A stretch of DNA of 55,310 nt from Campylobacterota bacterium (GTDB lineage Bacteria; Campylobacterota; Campylobacteria; Campylobacterales; Nitratiruptoraceae), in contig WGAT01000042.1 of NCBI GenBank assembly GCA_015494715.1, forward strand, positions 1-55,310, in the 5' to 3' direction. Made by a program: the position numbers and the translations under genes. Below are positions 44,121-52,667 of this stretch, piece after piece. The stretch's first letter is position 1; each line of letters begins with the position of its first letter. Below the pieces are notes generated by a model, which had not been told where the DNA came from, ran no database searches, and saw only the letters and a list, made by a program, of their open reading frames with translations.

Positions 44121-44191
44121 GACGTCTCCTTATGATGAAATTTTAGCAGGGCTTCCTGCACACATTATTATCGGAAGAAGTGAAAAAATTT

Positions 44192-44416
44192 TTATTTCAC
44201 CTGGAGTTTATCGAGAAGTTCGTGCAGCTTTTTTTCTAGCAAATAGCAGTCATAGCACTTTTTGAAGTAGGCGTGCAGCAGATCTTTTACCGAATTGTTA
44301 TGGTGAAGAGGGAGCTCCTTTTCGAGCTCTTTTTCAATACTCTTGGCAAAATCCTCCTCTTGGAGAGTGATATCGTAATCCCTCCCATCTATCCTAATAG
44401 TGAAAGTACGCAACAA
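44192..44416 (-). CDS. Small hypothetical protein, partner of upstream coiled-coil gene
   Basis: This 74-residue protein is not one I recognise. It has a beta-rich start (LRTFTIRIDGRDYDITL) and a helical second half with two cysteines (FKKCYDCYLLEKKLHELLDKL, near residues 54-57, CYDC). It starts 1 base after the coiled-coil gene at 44418-44645, so the two are co-translated. The beta start plus helix is distantly like ZapA, and with the ZapB-like neighbour a cell-division role can be imagined, but this is weak. Confidence 0.7.
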   Translation of the reverse strand: MLRTFTIRIDGRDYDITLQEEDFAKSIEKELEKELPLHHNNSVKDLLHAYFKKCYDCYLLEKKLHELLDKLQVK

Positions 44417-44417
44417 A

Positions 44418-44645
44418 TTATCCCACGAGGCTTTCGATCTTTTTGATAATCTCGTCTATCTCCATATTTTTCATGGCCAGCTCGTCTCTGAGGTGCTCGA
44501 TCTCTTTGTCCTTTTCTTCGCTTGCGGCCTTGCAAGTCACCAAATCTCGGCGCAGAGCCTCGTTTTCTTGAGCGAGCTCTTGATAGCGTACCACCATCGC
44601 CTCAATCTTTTCGTTGAGTTTCTCCATCAAATCTAGATGTTCCAT
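44418..44645 (-). CDS. Small coiled-coil protein (ZapB-like in form)
   Basis: This 75-residue protein is one continuous predicted coiled coil: LMEKLNEKIEAMVVRYQELA, then NEALRRDLVTCKAASEEKD and KEIEHLRDELAMKNMEIDEI. In size and make-up it resembles the division factor ZapB, but such short coiled coils are hard to assign. It is divergent from uvrB, with a 67-base gap, and upstream of the 74-residue gene by 1 base. Confidence 0.7.
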   Translation of the reverse strand: MEHLDLMEKLNEKIEAMVVRYQELAQENEALRRDLVTCKAASEEKDKEIEHLRDELAMKNMEIDEIIKKIESLVG

Positions 44646-44676
44646 CGCCCCTCTTTTAAGCTTAGTTTAATTTTTG

Positions 44677-44682
44677 TATAAT
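44677..44682 (+). promoter_or_regulatory. uvrB promoter -10
   Basis: TATAAT lies about 31 bases before the uvrB TTG start in an A/T-rich gap. TTTTAA at 44654-44659 is at the right distance (17 bases) for a weak -35. No LexA-type operator is visible. Confidence 0.5.
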
Positions 44683-44712
44683 TCTATCAAAAATTACTGA
44701 AAAAGGATAGAA

Positions 44713-46743
44713 TTGGCAAAATTTAAAATGGTCTCTCCCTACGAGCCGGCGGGCGATCAGCCCCAAGCGATAGAGAAGCTCAGCCTCTCCATCAAAGAGG
44801 GCAATCGCTACCAGACCTTGTTAGGGGTTACTGGCAGCGGCAAGACCTATACCATGGCCAAAATCATAGAAAAGCTCCAGATCCCGACTCTCATCATGAC
44901 CCACAACAAAACACTAGCGGCCCAACTCTACAGCGAATTCAAGCACTTTTTCCCAAAAAACCATGTGGAGTACTTCATCAGCTACTATGATTACTATCAG
45001 CCAGAGGCCTACTTGCCCCGCCAAGACCTTTTTATAGAAAAGGACAGCTCCATCAACGAGGAGCTCGAGCGCTTGCGCCTCTCGGCCACGGCCAGTCTGC
45101 TAGAGTACGAGGATGTGATCGTGGTGGCCTCTGTGAGCGCCAACTACGGACTTGGCGATCCGAGAGAGTACCGCAAGATGGTCTACACATTTGAGGTAGG
45201 CAACGAGATAGGCCAGCGAGAGCTGCTACTGCGGCTTTTGGAGATGGGCTACAAACGCAACGACAAGTTTTTCGATCGCGGGGAATTTCGGGTAAACGGC
45301 GATGTAATCGACATCTATCCGGCCTACTTTGAAGAGGAGGTTTTGCGGGTAGAGTTTTTTGGTGACGAAATCGAGTCGATCACTTTGTTTAATCCACTGA
45401 CAAATGAAAAATATAAAAAGCTACCACGAGTGACGCTCTACGCCGCCAATCAGTTTATCGTAGGTCAGGAGCGATTACGCCACGCCATTAAAAGTATCGA
45501 AAAGGAGCTAGCAAAACGGCTTGAATACTTCAAAAAAGAGAATAAAATGGTAGAGTACCAACGCCTCAAACAGCGTACCGAGTTTGATCTAGAAATGTTA
45601 GAGACTACGGGTACTTGTAAAGGCATAGAAAACTACTCAAGACATCTCACCGGCAAGAAGCCCGGCGAGACCCCCTACTCCCTCATTGACTACTTTGAGG
45701 CGATGGGCAAGCCCTACCTTATCATCGTGGATGAATCCCATGTAAGCCTCCCTCAGTTTCGGGGGATGTACGCAGGAGACAGGAGCCGCAAAGAGGTACT
45801 GGTCGAGTATGGCTTTAGGCTCCCAAGCGCTCTGGACAACCGCCCCCTCAAATTCGAGGAATTTATCGACAAAGCCCCCCACTACCTCTTCGTCTCGGCT
45901 ACTCCGGGGGAACTAGAGCTTAAGCTAAGCCAAAGGGTGGCCACCCAAATCATCCGACCCACGGGACTGCTCGATCCTCTGGTAGAGCTGGCTCCTAGTC
46001 AAGATCAAGTAGCGATCTTACACGACGAGATCAAAAAAGAGATCCAAAAAGGCAACAAGATACTGGTGACGACACTGACCAAAAAGATGGCTGAGGAGCT
46101 TACCAGCTACTACGCGAATCTTGGCATCAAGGTACGCTATATGCACTCCGATATCGACGCCATCGAGCGTAATCAGCTCATCCGAGGTCTTAGGCGAGGC
46201 GAGTATGACGTGCTGGTGGGGATCAACCTGCTGCGAGAGGGGCTAGACCTGCCGGAGGTGAGCCTCGTAGCTATCCTCGATGCGGATAAAGAGGGCTTTT
46301 TGCGTAGCGAAACCAGCCTCATCCAGACTATGGGACGAGCGGCCAGAAACGCCCAAGGACGGGTGATAATGTTTGCCGACAAGATCCAAAATCGCCAGAA
46401 AGTGGAGGATATCCAGACACTAGAGCAGCTCAAAGACCAGATCACCGGCTCGATGTACAGAGCCATCGAGACCACCATCGAGCGGCGTCAAAAACAAGAG
46501 GCATACAATAAAAAACACGGCATCACGCCAAAGAGCGTCCAGCGCCAATTAGACGAAAATCTTAAAAGCGATGATTTGGATACACTCTACCAAAAGAAGA
46601 AAAAATTGGACAAAATCCCTCCAAAAGAGAAAGAAAAGATCATCAAAGAGCTCAGACACGCCATGAACGAAGCGGCTAAAAAATTAGAATTCGAAGAGGC
46701 GGCAAGGCTACGGGATGAGATCGAAAAAATTAAAGCCCTATAG
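44713..46743 (+). CDS. uvrB: Excinuclease ABC subunit B
   Basis: UvrB verifies DNA damage handed over by UvrA and recruits UvrC in nucleotide excision repair. The 676-residue protein has Walker [18 protein letters not shown] near 36, the beta-hairpin [12 protein letters not shown] near 93, the DEAD-like [10 protein letters not shown] near 336, helicase motifs V/VI ([21 protein letters not shown], then [19 protein letters not shown]) and the C-terminal UVR domain ([13 protein letters not shown]) that contacts UvrC. The start is TTG preceded by AAAAAGGA. The 3' end overlaps the carbonic anhydrase gene by 14 bases. Confidence 0.96.
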   Translation: MAKFKMVSPYEPAGDQPQAIEKLSLSIKEGNRYQTLLGVTGSGKTYTMAKIIEKLQIPTLIMTHNKTLAAQLYSEFKHFFPKNHVEYFISYYDYYQPEAYLPRQDLFIEKDSSINEELERLRLSATASLLEYEDVIVVASVSANYGLGDPREYRKMVYTFEVGNEIGQRELLLRLLEMGYKRNDKFFDRGEFRVNGDVIDIYPAYFEEEVLRVEFFGDEIESITLFNPLTNEKYKKLPRVTLYAANQFIVGQERLRHAIKSIEKELAKRLEYFKKENKMVEYQRLKQRTEFDLEMLETTGTCKGIENYSRHLTGKKPGETPYSLIDYFEAMGKPYLIIVDESHVSLPQFRGMYAGDRSRKEVLVEYGFRLPSALDNRPLKFEEFIDKAPHYLFVSATPGELELKLSQRVATQIIRPTGLLDPLVELAPSQDQVAILHDEIKKEIQKGNKILVTTLTKKMAEELTSYYANLGIKVRYMHSDIDAIERNQLIRGLRRGEYDVLVGINLLREGLDLPEVSLVAILDADKEGFLRSETSLIQTMGRAARNAQGRVIMFADKIQNRQKVEDIQTLEQLKDQITGSMYRAIETTIERRQKQEAYNKKHGITPKSVQRQLDENLKSDDLDTLYQKKKKLDKIPPKEKEKIIKELRHAMNEAAKKLEFEEAARLRDEIEKIKAL

Positions 46744-47365
46744 GCTTGAAGCTCTCGCTCTCCTCATCGAAATACTCGATCTCACCGCTTTCTATTTTAT
46801 AATACCACCCATGCAAAAAGAGCCTCCCCTCCTCCACGCGGCGCTTCACCGCCGGATAGGTGAGCAGGTTGGCCAACTGCACTACCACATTGAACCGCTC
46901 GGTGGTGCGAAACAACAACTCTTTATCTTTTTCTCCTACCTCTTTCATTGCCGCTTCTTTAGCCGGATATCCTAAACGCAGCCAAGTTTTCGTATGGACG
47001 AGCTCCAAAGAGTCCGGCAGCTTTTTAAAAAGCGAGGCACAAGCCCCACAATGGCTATGTCCCACGATCACGATATCGCTTACTTCCAGCACACTCACCG
47101 CATACTCGATGGCACTGGCCGTGGCGTGAAAATCGTTATCGGGTTTAAAAGGAGGGACGAAATTGCCGATATTGCGAAATATAAAAAGATCCCCCGGTTT
47201 GGCCCCCGTGATAAGATCGGGCACGACTCTAGAGTCACTACAGCCTATGAAAAAGGTCCTGGGACTTTGACCACGACGCACCAGCTCTTTAAAAAGCTTC
47301 TCATACTCTTTGAAGTGGATTGTTTTAAACTCTCGATAGTTTTGGATCAACTGCTCTATTTTCAC
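46730..47365 (-). CDS. Beta-class carbonic anhydrase
   Basis: This zinc enzyme interconverts CO2 and bicarbonate. The 211-residue protein has ligand motifs [14 protein letters not shown] (Cys, with the catalytic Asp-Arg pair) and [13 protein letters not shown] (His and Cys), [11 protein letters not shown] near 82, and [18 protein letters not shown] at the C-terminus. No signal peptide is seen, so it is cytosolic and probably supplies bicarbonate to carboxylases. It starts at GTG with AAGGAG upstream. A gamma-class homologue is encoded at 49520-50056, on the far side of ppk. Confidence 0.94.
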   Translation of the reverse strand: MKIEQLIQNYREFKTIHFKEYEKLFKELVRRGQSPRTFFIGCSDSRVVPDLITGAKPGDLFIFRNIGNFVPPFKPDNDFHATASAIEYAVSVLEVSDIVIVGHSHCGACASLFKKLPDSLELVHTKTWLRLGYPAKEAAMKEVGEKDKELLFRTTERFNVVVQLANLLTYPAVKRRVEEGRLFLHGWYYKIESGEIEYFDEESESFKPIGL

Positions 47366-47426
47366 TCTAACTCCTTTGTTCCATTCTAATTATTTTTTGA
47401 TAAAATCGATATAAAAAAGGAGAAAC

Positions 47427-49520
47427 ATGGATCTTAGCGACCCAAAACTCTACATCAACCGAGAAATCTCCTGGCTCAAATTCAACACCAGAGTGCTAGA
47501 AGAGGCCCAAGATAAAGAGAACCCTCTGCTTGAGCGTCTCAAATTCATCGCCATTTACGGCACCAACCTAGACGAGTTTTATATGATCAGAGTAGCGGGG
47601 CTCAAAAAGCTCTTTAAGTACCGCATTCCGGTTACGGGTCCTGATAAAATGACTCCTTTGGAGCAGCTGCGCGCCATTAGAAACTACTTGCACGAAGAGC
47701 AAAAGAGTCTAGAAACTACCTTTTTTGAGATTATTGAAGCTTTGGCCAAAGAGGGCTTATACCTCAAAGAGTACCACGAACTTGATCAAAAGACAAAAGA
47801 GGAGGTGGATAGATATTTTTCGACCAACCTCTATCCAGTCATTATTCCCATCGCCGTAGACGCAACCCACCCTTTTCCCCATCTGAACAACCTCAGCTTC
47901 GCTTTGGCCTTGAAACTTAGCGACAGCTCCGATCCAAACCAGATCAAATACGGCCTTGTGCGCATTCCTAGAGTCTTACCAAGATTTATTCAAATCTATA
48001 ACACCTACATCCCCATCGAGTCGGTCGTTCAAGCCCATCTTGACTCTTTATTTCCGGGCTATACCCCAATCTCTAGCGCCCCCTTTCGCATTACCCGAAA
48101 CGCCGACATCGAGATCGAAGAGGAGGAAGCGGATGATTTCATGGAGCTGCTCGAAGAGGGGTTAAAACTCAGACGACACGGAGAGATCGTACGGCTAGAA
48201 ATCGGAGCCGATGCCGACCAAGACCTTATAGATTTTTTAAACGAACATCTTAATGTCTTTAAAGAAGATATCTACAAATACCGCATTCCCCTCAATCTGG
48301 GTGGACTTTGGCAAATTGCCGCCAATAAAAACTTCCCCCATCTCCTCTTTCCCCCTTTTACCCCAAAAATCCTACCACCTCTTGATAGTGCCGATTCGGT
48401 AATGGATGTGGTGGAAAAAGAGGATGTGATGCTCTACCACCCGTATGAGAGCTTCGATCCGGTGGTACGCTTCATCACCGAGGCGAGCAAAGACCCCAAT
48501 GTGTTGGCCATTCGGATGACATTGTATCGCGTGGGCAAAAACTCCCCTATCGTCCGCTCCCTCATCCAAGCGGCCGAGAGCGGCAAGCAAGTGACGGCGA
48601 TGGTGGAGCTTAAGGCAAGATTCGATGAAGAGAACAACCTCATCTGGGCTAGAGAACTAGAAAAAGCGGGAGCCCATGTCATTTTTGGCATCCCCGGATT
48701 CAAAGTCCACGCCAAAATCGCCCAAGTGATTAAAAAAGATGGGGAGAAACTCAAGCAGTATGTCCATCTGGCCACGGGCAACTATAATCCCCAAACGGCC
48801 AAAGTCTATACCGATGTAAGCCTCTTTACCTCTCGCAAGGAGATTACCGAAGACGCTACGAAATTTTTCCATTTTCTTACCGGCTTTAGCAAAAAGACCA
48901 AACTCTCCACTTTGTATATGTCCCCTTTCCAAATCAAGCCAAAACTTTTGCAACTCATCGACGAGGAGCGCAAAAAAGGGAGCGAGGGACATATCATCGC
49001 CAAGATGAACTCTTTGGTCGATCCTGATATCATCAAAGCTTTGTACAAAGCGAGTATGGCAGGTACCCGTATCGAGCTCATCGTACGAGGCATTTGCTGC
49101 TTGCGTCCGGGTATAGAGGGGGTAAGCGAAAATATTAGCGTCATCTCCATCGTAGGCAAATATCTCGAACACGCCAGAATCTTTTATTTCAAACACTCCG
49201 ATCCCAAACTCTTTATCGCAAGTGCGGACTGGATGCCAAGAAATCTAGAGCGCCGGATCGAGCTTATGAGTCCGATTTTAGATCCTGAAATTGCCGAGCG
49301 ACTTTACGAAATACTCCAAATACAGCTCAAGGACAATGTCAAAGCAAGAGAGCTCAAAAGCGACGGCAACTATGTTAAGCGTCACCCCAAACCCGGCAAA
49401 CCGCCGATCAATTCCCAACTCGTCATGGAAGAGTATGTCAAACTTTTGCAATCTTCCCGCAAAAAAAATACCACATCCAAGGCAAAAAGACTTGCCAAAC
49501 GACTACTAAAGGAGAGCTGA
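47427..49520 (+). CDS. ppk: Polyphosphate kinase 1
   Basis: Ppk1 reversibly makes inorganic polyphosphate from ATP. The 697-residue protein has the N-terminal helical domain ([19 protein letters not shown] near 9), the head domain, and two phospholipase D-like catalytic domains. The autophosphorylated His is probably in [14 protein letters not shown] near 428 and the second His in [20 protein letters not shown] near 583. The segment [20 protein letters not shown] near 452 is strongly conserved in the family. AAAAAGGAGAAAC precedes the ATG. The stop overlaps the start of the gamma carbonic anhydrase gene (TGATG). Confidence 0.96.
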   Translation: MDLSDPKLYINREISWLKFNTRVLEEAQDKENPLLERLKFIAIYGTNLDEFYMIRVAGLKKLFKYRIPVTGPDKMTPLEQLRAIRNYLHEEQKSLETTFFEIIEALAKEGLYLKEYHELDQKTKEEVDRYFSTNLYPVIIPIAVDATHPFPHLNNLSFALALKLSDSSDPNQIKYGLVRIPRVLPRFIQIYNTYIPIESVVQAHLDSLFPGYTPISSAPFRITRNADIEIEEEEADDFMELLEEGLKLRRHGEIVRLEIGADADQDLIDFLNEHLNVFKEDIYKYRIPLNLGGLWQIAANKNFPHLLFPPFTPKILPPLDSADSVMDVVEKEDVMLYHPYESFDPVVRFITEASKDPNVLAIRMTLYRVGKNSPIVRSLIQAAESGKQVTAMVELKARFDEENNLIWARELEKAGAHVIFGIPGFKVHAKIAQVIKKDGEKLKQYVHLATGNYNPQTAKVYTDVSLFTSRKEITEDATKFFHFLTGFSKKTKLSTLYMSPFQIKPKLLQLIDEERKKGSEGHIIAKMNSLVDPDIIKALYKASMAGTRIELIVRGICCLRPGIEGVSENISVISIVGKYLEHARIFYFKHSDPKLFIASADWMPRNLERRIELMSPILDPEIAERLYEILQIQLKDNVKARELKSDGNYVKRHPKPGKPPINSQLVMEEYVKLLQSSRKKNTTSKAKRLAKRLLKES

Positions 49521-50056
49521 TGATACTACGATACAAAGAGTGGTTTCCCCAATTTGGCCAAAACTGCTGGGTAGCCCCAGAGGCCACGATAATTGGTAAT
49601 GTAACAGTGGGCGAGGACTCCTCGATCTGGTTTGGCTGCGTCGTGCGAGGGGACGTGCATAAAATTCGCATAGGCAATCGCACCAATATCCAAGATCTTA
49701 CGATGATCCACGTCACCCACTACAAAAAGCCCGATATGAGCGACGGCCATCCCACTATCATCGGCGATGACGTGACGGTGGGCCATCGGGTGATGTTGCA
49801 CGGCTGCACTATAGAAGATGCCTGTTTGATCGGTATGAACTCTACCATACTCGATGGAGCGGTGATTGGCAAAGAGTCGATCGTAGGAGCCGGAGCGCTT
49901 GTCACTGGCGGCAAAAAATTCCCCCCACGCAGTCTCATACTAGGAAGTCCCGCCAAAGTGGTGCGAGAGCTTAGCGACCAAGAGGTGGCTCAACTTTACG
50001 CCAGCGCCAAACGATATGTGGATTTTAAAGAGGAATATAGAGAGTACATAAGATAA
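49520..50056 (+). CDS. Gamma carbonic anhydrase-like hexapeptide-repeat protein
   Basis: This 178-residue left-handed beta-helix protein belongs to the gamma-CA/YrdA group. The repeat region runs from about 15 to 140 (ATIIGNVTVGEDSSIWFGCV). Likely zinc ligands are in MIHVTHYKK (near 65) and VGHRVMLHGCTIED (near 90), the three-His pattern of the family. The Cam proton-shuttle loop is absent, as in other short YrdA-type members, so activity is uncertain. It is coupled to ppk by a 1-base stop/start overlap. Confidence 0.92.
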   Translation: MILRYKEWFPQFGQNCWVAPEATIIGNVTVGEDSSIWFGCVVRGDVHKIRIGNRTNIQDLTMIHVTHYKKPDMSDGHPTIIGDDVTVGHRVMLHGCTIEDACLIGMNSTILDGAVIGKESIVGAGALVTGGKKFPPRSLILGSPAKVVRELSDQEVAQLYASAKRYVDFKEEYREYIR

Positions 50057-50145
50057 ATTTATGATTTTGTTCGTAAATAGTTATGACATTTAAAATTTTA
50101 GATTACTTTATTCATTTTATAATTTTTCTTTAAACCCAAAGTTAT

Positions 50146-50151
50146 TATAAT
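50146..50151 (+). promoter_or_regulatory. sqr promoter -10
   Basis: TATAAT lies 32 bases before the sqr start in a 127-base A/T-rich gap (50057-50183). A second TATAAT is at 50118-50123. Neither has a strong -35. The leader carries AAAGGGGCACAA as ribosome binding site. Two -10 elements fit a gene with tuned or strong expression. Confidence 0.5.
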
Positions 50152-50183
50152 AGGGGGCATCGAAATTTTTTAAAGGGGCACAA

Positions 50184-51650
50184 ATGGCAAGAATTGTGGT
50201 GTTAGGAGCAGGTGTTTCTGGACATACTGCTGCTACTTTCGCAAAACATTGGCTTGGAGACAAACATGAAGTAGTAGTAGTGTCTCCAAACAGCAAATGG
50301 AACTGGATCCCTTCCAACATCTGGGTTGGTGTGGGCGAGATGAGTCCTGATGACGTAGTTTTCGAGCTGGCACCAGTCTATAAAAAAGCCGGTATCGATT
50401 TCAAACAGGCAAAAGCCCTCTCCATCCATCCAGAAGGAAAAGAAGGGAGTGAGCGACCATACGTCACCATCGAATACACCGATCCCAACAAAGCGGGTCA
50501 AACCGAAGAGGTGGAATATGACTACCTCATTAACGCCACCGGACCCAAGCTCAACTTCGCAGCCACTCCAGGTCTAGGACCTGATGAGGGCAATACTCTC
50601 TCAGTCTGTACATATCTCCACGCCGCTGAAGCCAACACCCACTTCCAAAACGCCATCGAGCGGATGAAAAAGGGTGAAAAGCTCAAGTTCCTCATCGGTA
50701 CGGGTCATGGAATGTGTACCTGCCAAGGGGCGGCTTTTGAGTATATCTTCAACATCGAGCACGAACTCAACAAAGCGGGCGTACGGGACAAAGCGGAAAT
50801 CAAATGGATCTCTAACGAGCAGATGCTTGGAGACTTCGGTGTCGCTGGGCTACATATCAAATGGGGTGGACATATCGTCAGCTCCAAAGTACTCGCAGAG
50901 TCCCTTTTTGCAGAGCGAGGGGTAGATTGGATCACTGGAGCCCACGTCAAAGAGATCCAAAAAGGCAAGCTCCAGTACGAACTCCTCGATGGAACAGAGG
51001 GTGAAGAGACTTTCGACTTTGCTATGCTCATCCCTCCATTTAGCGGTGTAGGGCTCAAAGCCTACGATAAAAAAGGAGAAGATATCACCAGCAAAGTCTT
51101 CGCACCTAACGGCTTTATGAAAGTGGACGCAGATTATAGCGGTAAGCCTTTTGAAGAGTGGAAAGCAAGCGACTGGCCAAGAATTTACCAAAACCCAGAC
51201 TACAAAAATATGTTCGCAGCGGGTATCGCTTTCGCTCCGCCACATCCTATCAGTAAGCCGGCAAAATCTCCAAACGGCACGCCTATCACTCCAGCACCTC
51301 CACGAACCGGTATGCCCTCTGGTATCATTGGAAAGACTATCGCCCAAAATATCGTAGAGGTGATCGAGGGTAAAGCGGATCTAGACAACCTCAGACACCA
51401 TGCCTCCATGGCGGAGATGGGTGCGGCGTGTATCGCATCCACCGGTAAAGGGCTCTTCGACGGATCTGCGGTGGCACTCACAGTCTATCCGGTCGTGCCT
51501 GATTACGACAGATTTCCAGGAACCGGACGAGATCCTGAGTATACCTTTGGTGAAATCGGACTTGCGGGCCACTGGATCAAGCACATCTTGCATCACCTAT
51601 TTATGTGGAAAGCTCAGCTCAAGCCGGGTTGGACACTGATCCCAGAATAA
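50184..51650 (+). CDS. sqr: Sulfide:quinone oxidoreductase
   Basis: This membrane-attached flavoprotein oxidises sulfide to sulfane sulfur and passes electrons to the quinone pool. The 488-residue protein has an N-terminal FAD Rossmann motif (RIVVLGAGVSGHTAA), SPNSKWNWIPSNIWVGVG near 35, the second dinucleotide site around residue 170 and NMFAAGIAFAPP near 342. Its only cysteines are 142, 178, 180 and 416, so the catalytic pair must lie among them. CTC at 178-180 and the lone 416 are the likely partners. The C-terminal 30 residues (HWIKHILHHLFMWKAQLKPGW) are amphipathic, fitting membrane attachment. It leads a cluster with a 59-residue protein and a membrane-fused deformylase-like protein. 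Confidence 0.92.
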   Translation: MARIVVLGAGVSGHTAATFAKHWLGDKHEVVVVSPNSKWNWIPSNIWVGVGEMSPDDVVFELAPVYKKAGIDFKQAKALSIHPEGKEGSERPYVTIEYTDPNKAGQTEEVEYDYLINATGPKLNFAATPGLGPDEGNTLSVCTYLHAAEANTHFQNAIERMKKGEKLKFLIGTGHGMCTCQGAAFEYIFNIEHELNKAGVRDKAEIKWISNEQMLGDFGVAGLHIKWGGHIVSSKVLAESLFAERGVDWITGAHVKEIQKGKLQYELLDGTEGEETFDFAMLIPPFSGVGLKAYDKKGEDITSKVFAPNGFMKVDADYSGKPFEEWKASDWPRIYQNPDYKNMFAAGIAFAPPHPISKPAKSPNGTPITPAPPRTGMPSGIIGKTIAQNIVEVIEGKADLDNLRHHASMAEMGAACIASTGKGLFDGSAVALTVYPVVPDYDRFPGTGRDPEYTFGEIGLAGHWIKHILHHLFMWKAQLKPGWTLIPE

Positions 51651-51662
51651 GAAGGAGAAAAA

Positions 51663-51842
51663 ATGGCAAAAGATTACAAAGAGATCCAAAAAAATATCAC
51701 TCCGTACGATGGAAAGACTTTTGGGACTATGATCCCCGGACCTTTCCAGAGGTTCTTGAGAAAATGCCTTATCTGGCAATTTATCAGATTTATCATCATC
51801 AACCTTAAAATGCTTCGCGTCGTAGCGAAATCCCACCATTAA
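51663..51842 (+). CDS. 59-residue membrane-associated protein downstream of sqr
   Basis: This short gene starts 12 bases after the sqr stop with an excellent AAGGAG ribosome binding site 6 bases before the ATG. It encodes 59 residues: a polar start (MAKDYKEIQKNITPYDGKTF), a Gly/Pro turn (GTMIPGPFQR) and a basic hydrophobic helix (residues about 31-55, KCLIWQFIRFIIINLKMLRV) ending AKSHH. It looks like a single membrane-surface or membrane-spanning helix. I do not recognise a family. Position and signal strength suggest an accessory of sulfide oxidation, perhaps an anchor or quinone-side partner of Sqr. Confidence 0.75.
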   Translation: MAKDYKEIQKNITPYDGKTFGTMIPGPFQRFLRKCLIWQFIRFIIINLKMLRVVAKSHH

Positions 51843-51847
51843 TCCAC

Positions 51848-51861
51848 GGGGCTTCGGCCCC
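51848..51861 (+). other. UUCG-tetraloop hairpin between small gene and deformylase-like gene
   Basis: GGGGC-TTCG-GCCCC is a perfect 5-bp G/C stem closed by C(UUCG)G, the most stable RNA tetraloop. No T-run follows, so it is not a standard terminator. It sits 5 bases after the stop of the 59-residue gene and 20 bases before the next ATG, where it could protect the 3' end of an sqr transcript or partly stop transcription. Confidence 0.65.
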
Positions 51862-51881
51862 AATCCATCTAAAGGCAGATT

Positions 51882-52667
51882 ATGGCCAAACTTCTTACCT
51901 ATCCTGACCAAACTCTCTTGCAAATCTCTGGCTTTGTGCGCCACTTCGACGATCCAAAGATCGATGCAGTGATCGAGCAGATGAAAGAGACGATGCAAGA
52001 GCATAATCTAAACGCCCTAGCCGCCATCCAGATCGGCGTACCGCTGCGCATCATTTTACTTAAAAAAGAAGATCAATATATGCTCTTTATCAACCCGGCG
52101 ATTTATGGCAAAGAGGGTACATATTTTCCTTCTACCGAAAGTGATGAGAGTCTGCCAGGAGCCAGACTCACCGTCAAGCGATACCCCGTAGTCAAGATTA
52201 TGTACCAAGATAGAGAAGGTAAGGATCATTTCTACAAAGCCGAGGGGGAAGAAGCGGTGACACTGCAGCGCAAGATCGATATGATTCTTGGCGGCTATCT
52301 TTTTGACAAACTGGATAAAAAAGAGCGTAAGAAATTTTTCAAAGAGCATGGTACCTACGGCGATACCTGCCCCAATGTTTTCATCAAAGATAAGATACTC
52401 AAAGCCTTGCGTCTTTTTCTTACCCTGCACGGCCTTGCCATTTTGCTCTCACCCTTTGTAGAGATCGCCAAAATCGTACTCCGATACAATACGGCACTTT
52501 TTGTCTTGGAATTTGCGTGGATACTCTTGTATGCGCTGTACGCCAAATACGAAACGACCAAGTATAAAAACTGCACCTCCTGCCAAGGGGCCAATGTCCT
52601 TGGGACTTCGGCTATCTATACTGGGGTGGCTACGATTTTGTATATCATCTCTTGGCTGGTGCGATGA
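51882..52667 (+). CDS. Membrane-fused peptide deformylase-like protein lacking metal ligands
   Basis: This 261-residue protein has a deformylase-like domain at about residues 1-145 followed by a membrane domain. Deformylase motif 1 (GxGLAAxQ) reads LNALAAIQIGVPLR at 43-56. Motif 2 (EGCLS) is reduced to SDESLPGARL, with the metal Cys gone. Motif 3 (QHEIDHLNG) reads LQRKIDMILGGYLFDKL at 128-144, so both His and the catalytic Glu are lost. Three hydrophobic segments follow (about 172-200, 203-222, 240-260), with a CTSC motif at 231-234. It cannot be a standard deformylase. It follows the sqr cluster, with AAAGG before the ATG, and overlaps the symporter by 4 bases. Confidence 0.85.
   Translation: MAKLLTYPDQTLLQISGFVRHFDDPKIDAVIEQMKETMQEHNLNALAAIQIGVPLRIILLKKEDQYMLFINPAIYGKEGTYFPSTESDESLPGARLTVKRYPVVKIMYQDREGKDHFYKAEGEEAVTLQRKIDMILGGYLFDKLDKKERKKFFKEHGTYGDTCPNVFIKDKILKALRLFLTLHGLAILLSPFVEIAKIVLRYNTALFVLEFAWILLYALYAKYETTKYKNCTSCQGANVLGTSAIYTGVATILYIISWLVR

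Noticed and set aside
44146-44159. GCAGG-GCTT-CCTGC hairpin upstream of the pilin genes as a terminator
   Set aside because: Only 5 bp and no T-tract in the direction of transcription beyond a mixed A/T stretch; noted in the pilin entry only.
44181-44201. A/T-only inverted repeat at the stop of the 74-residue gene as a terminator
   Set aside because: The stem is almost all A-T and would be unstable; likely chance in an A/T-rich gap.
51605-51808. A 67-codon plus-strand reading frame overlapping the end of sqr and the 59-residue gene
   Set aside because: It begins inside sqr with no ribosome binding site, and the competing frame at 51663 has an excellent one and a sensible protein.
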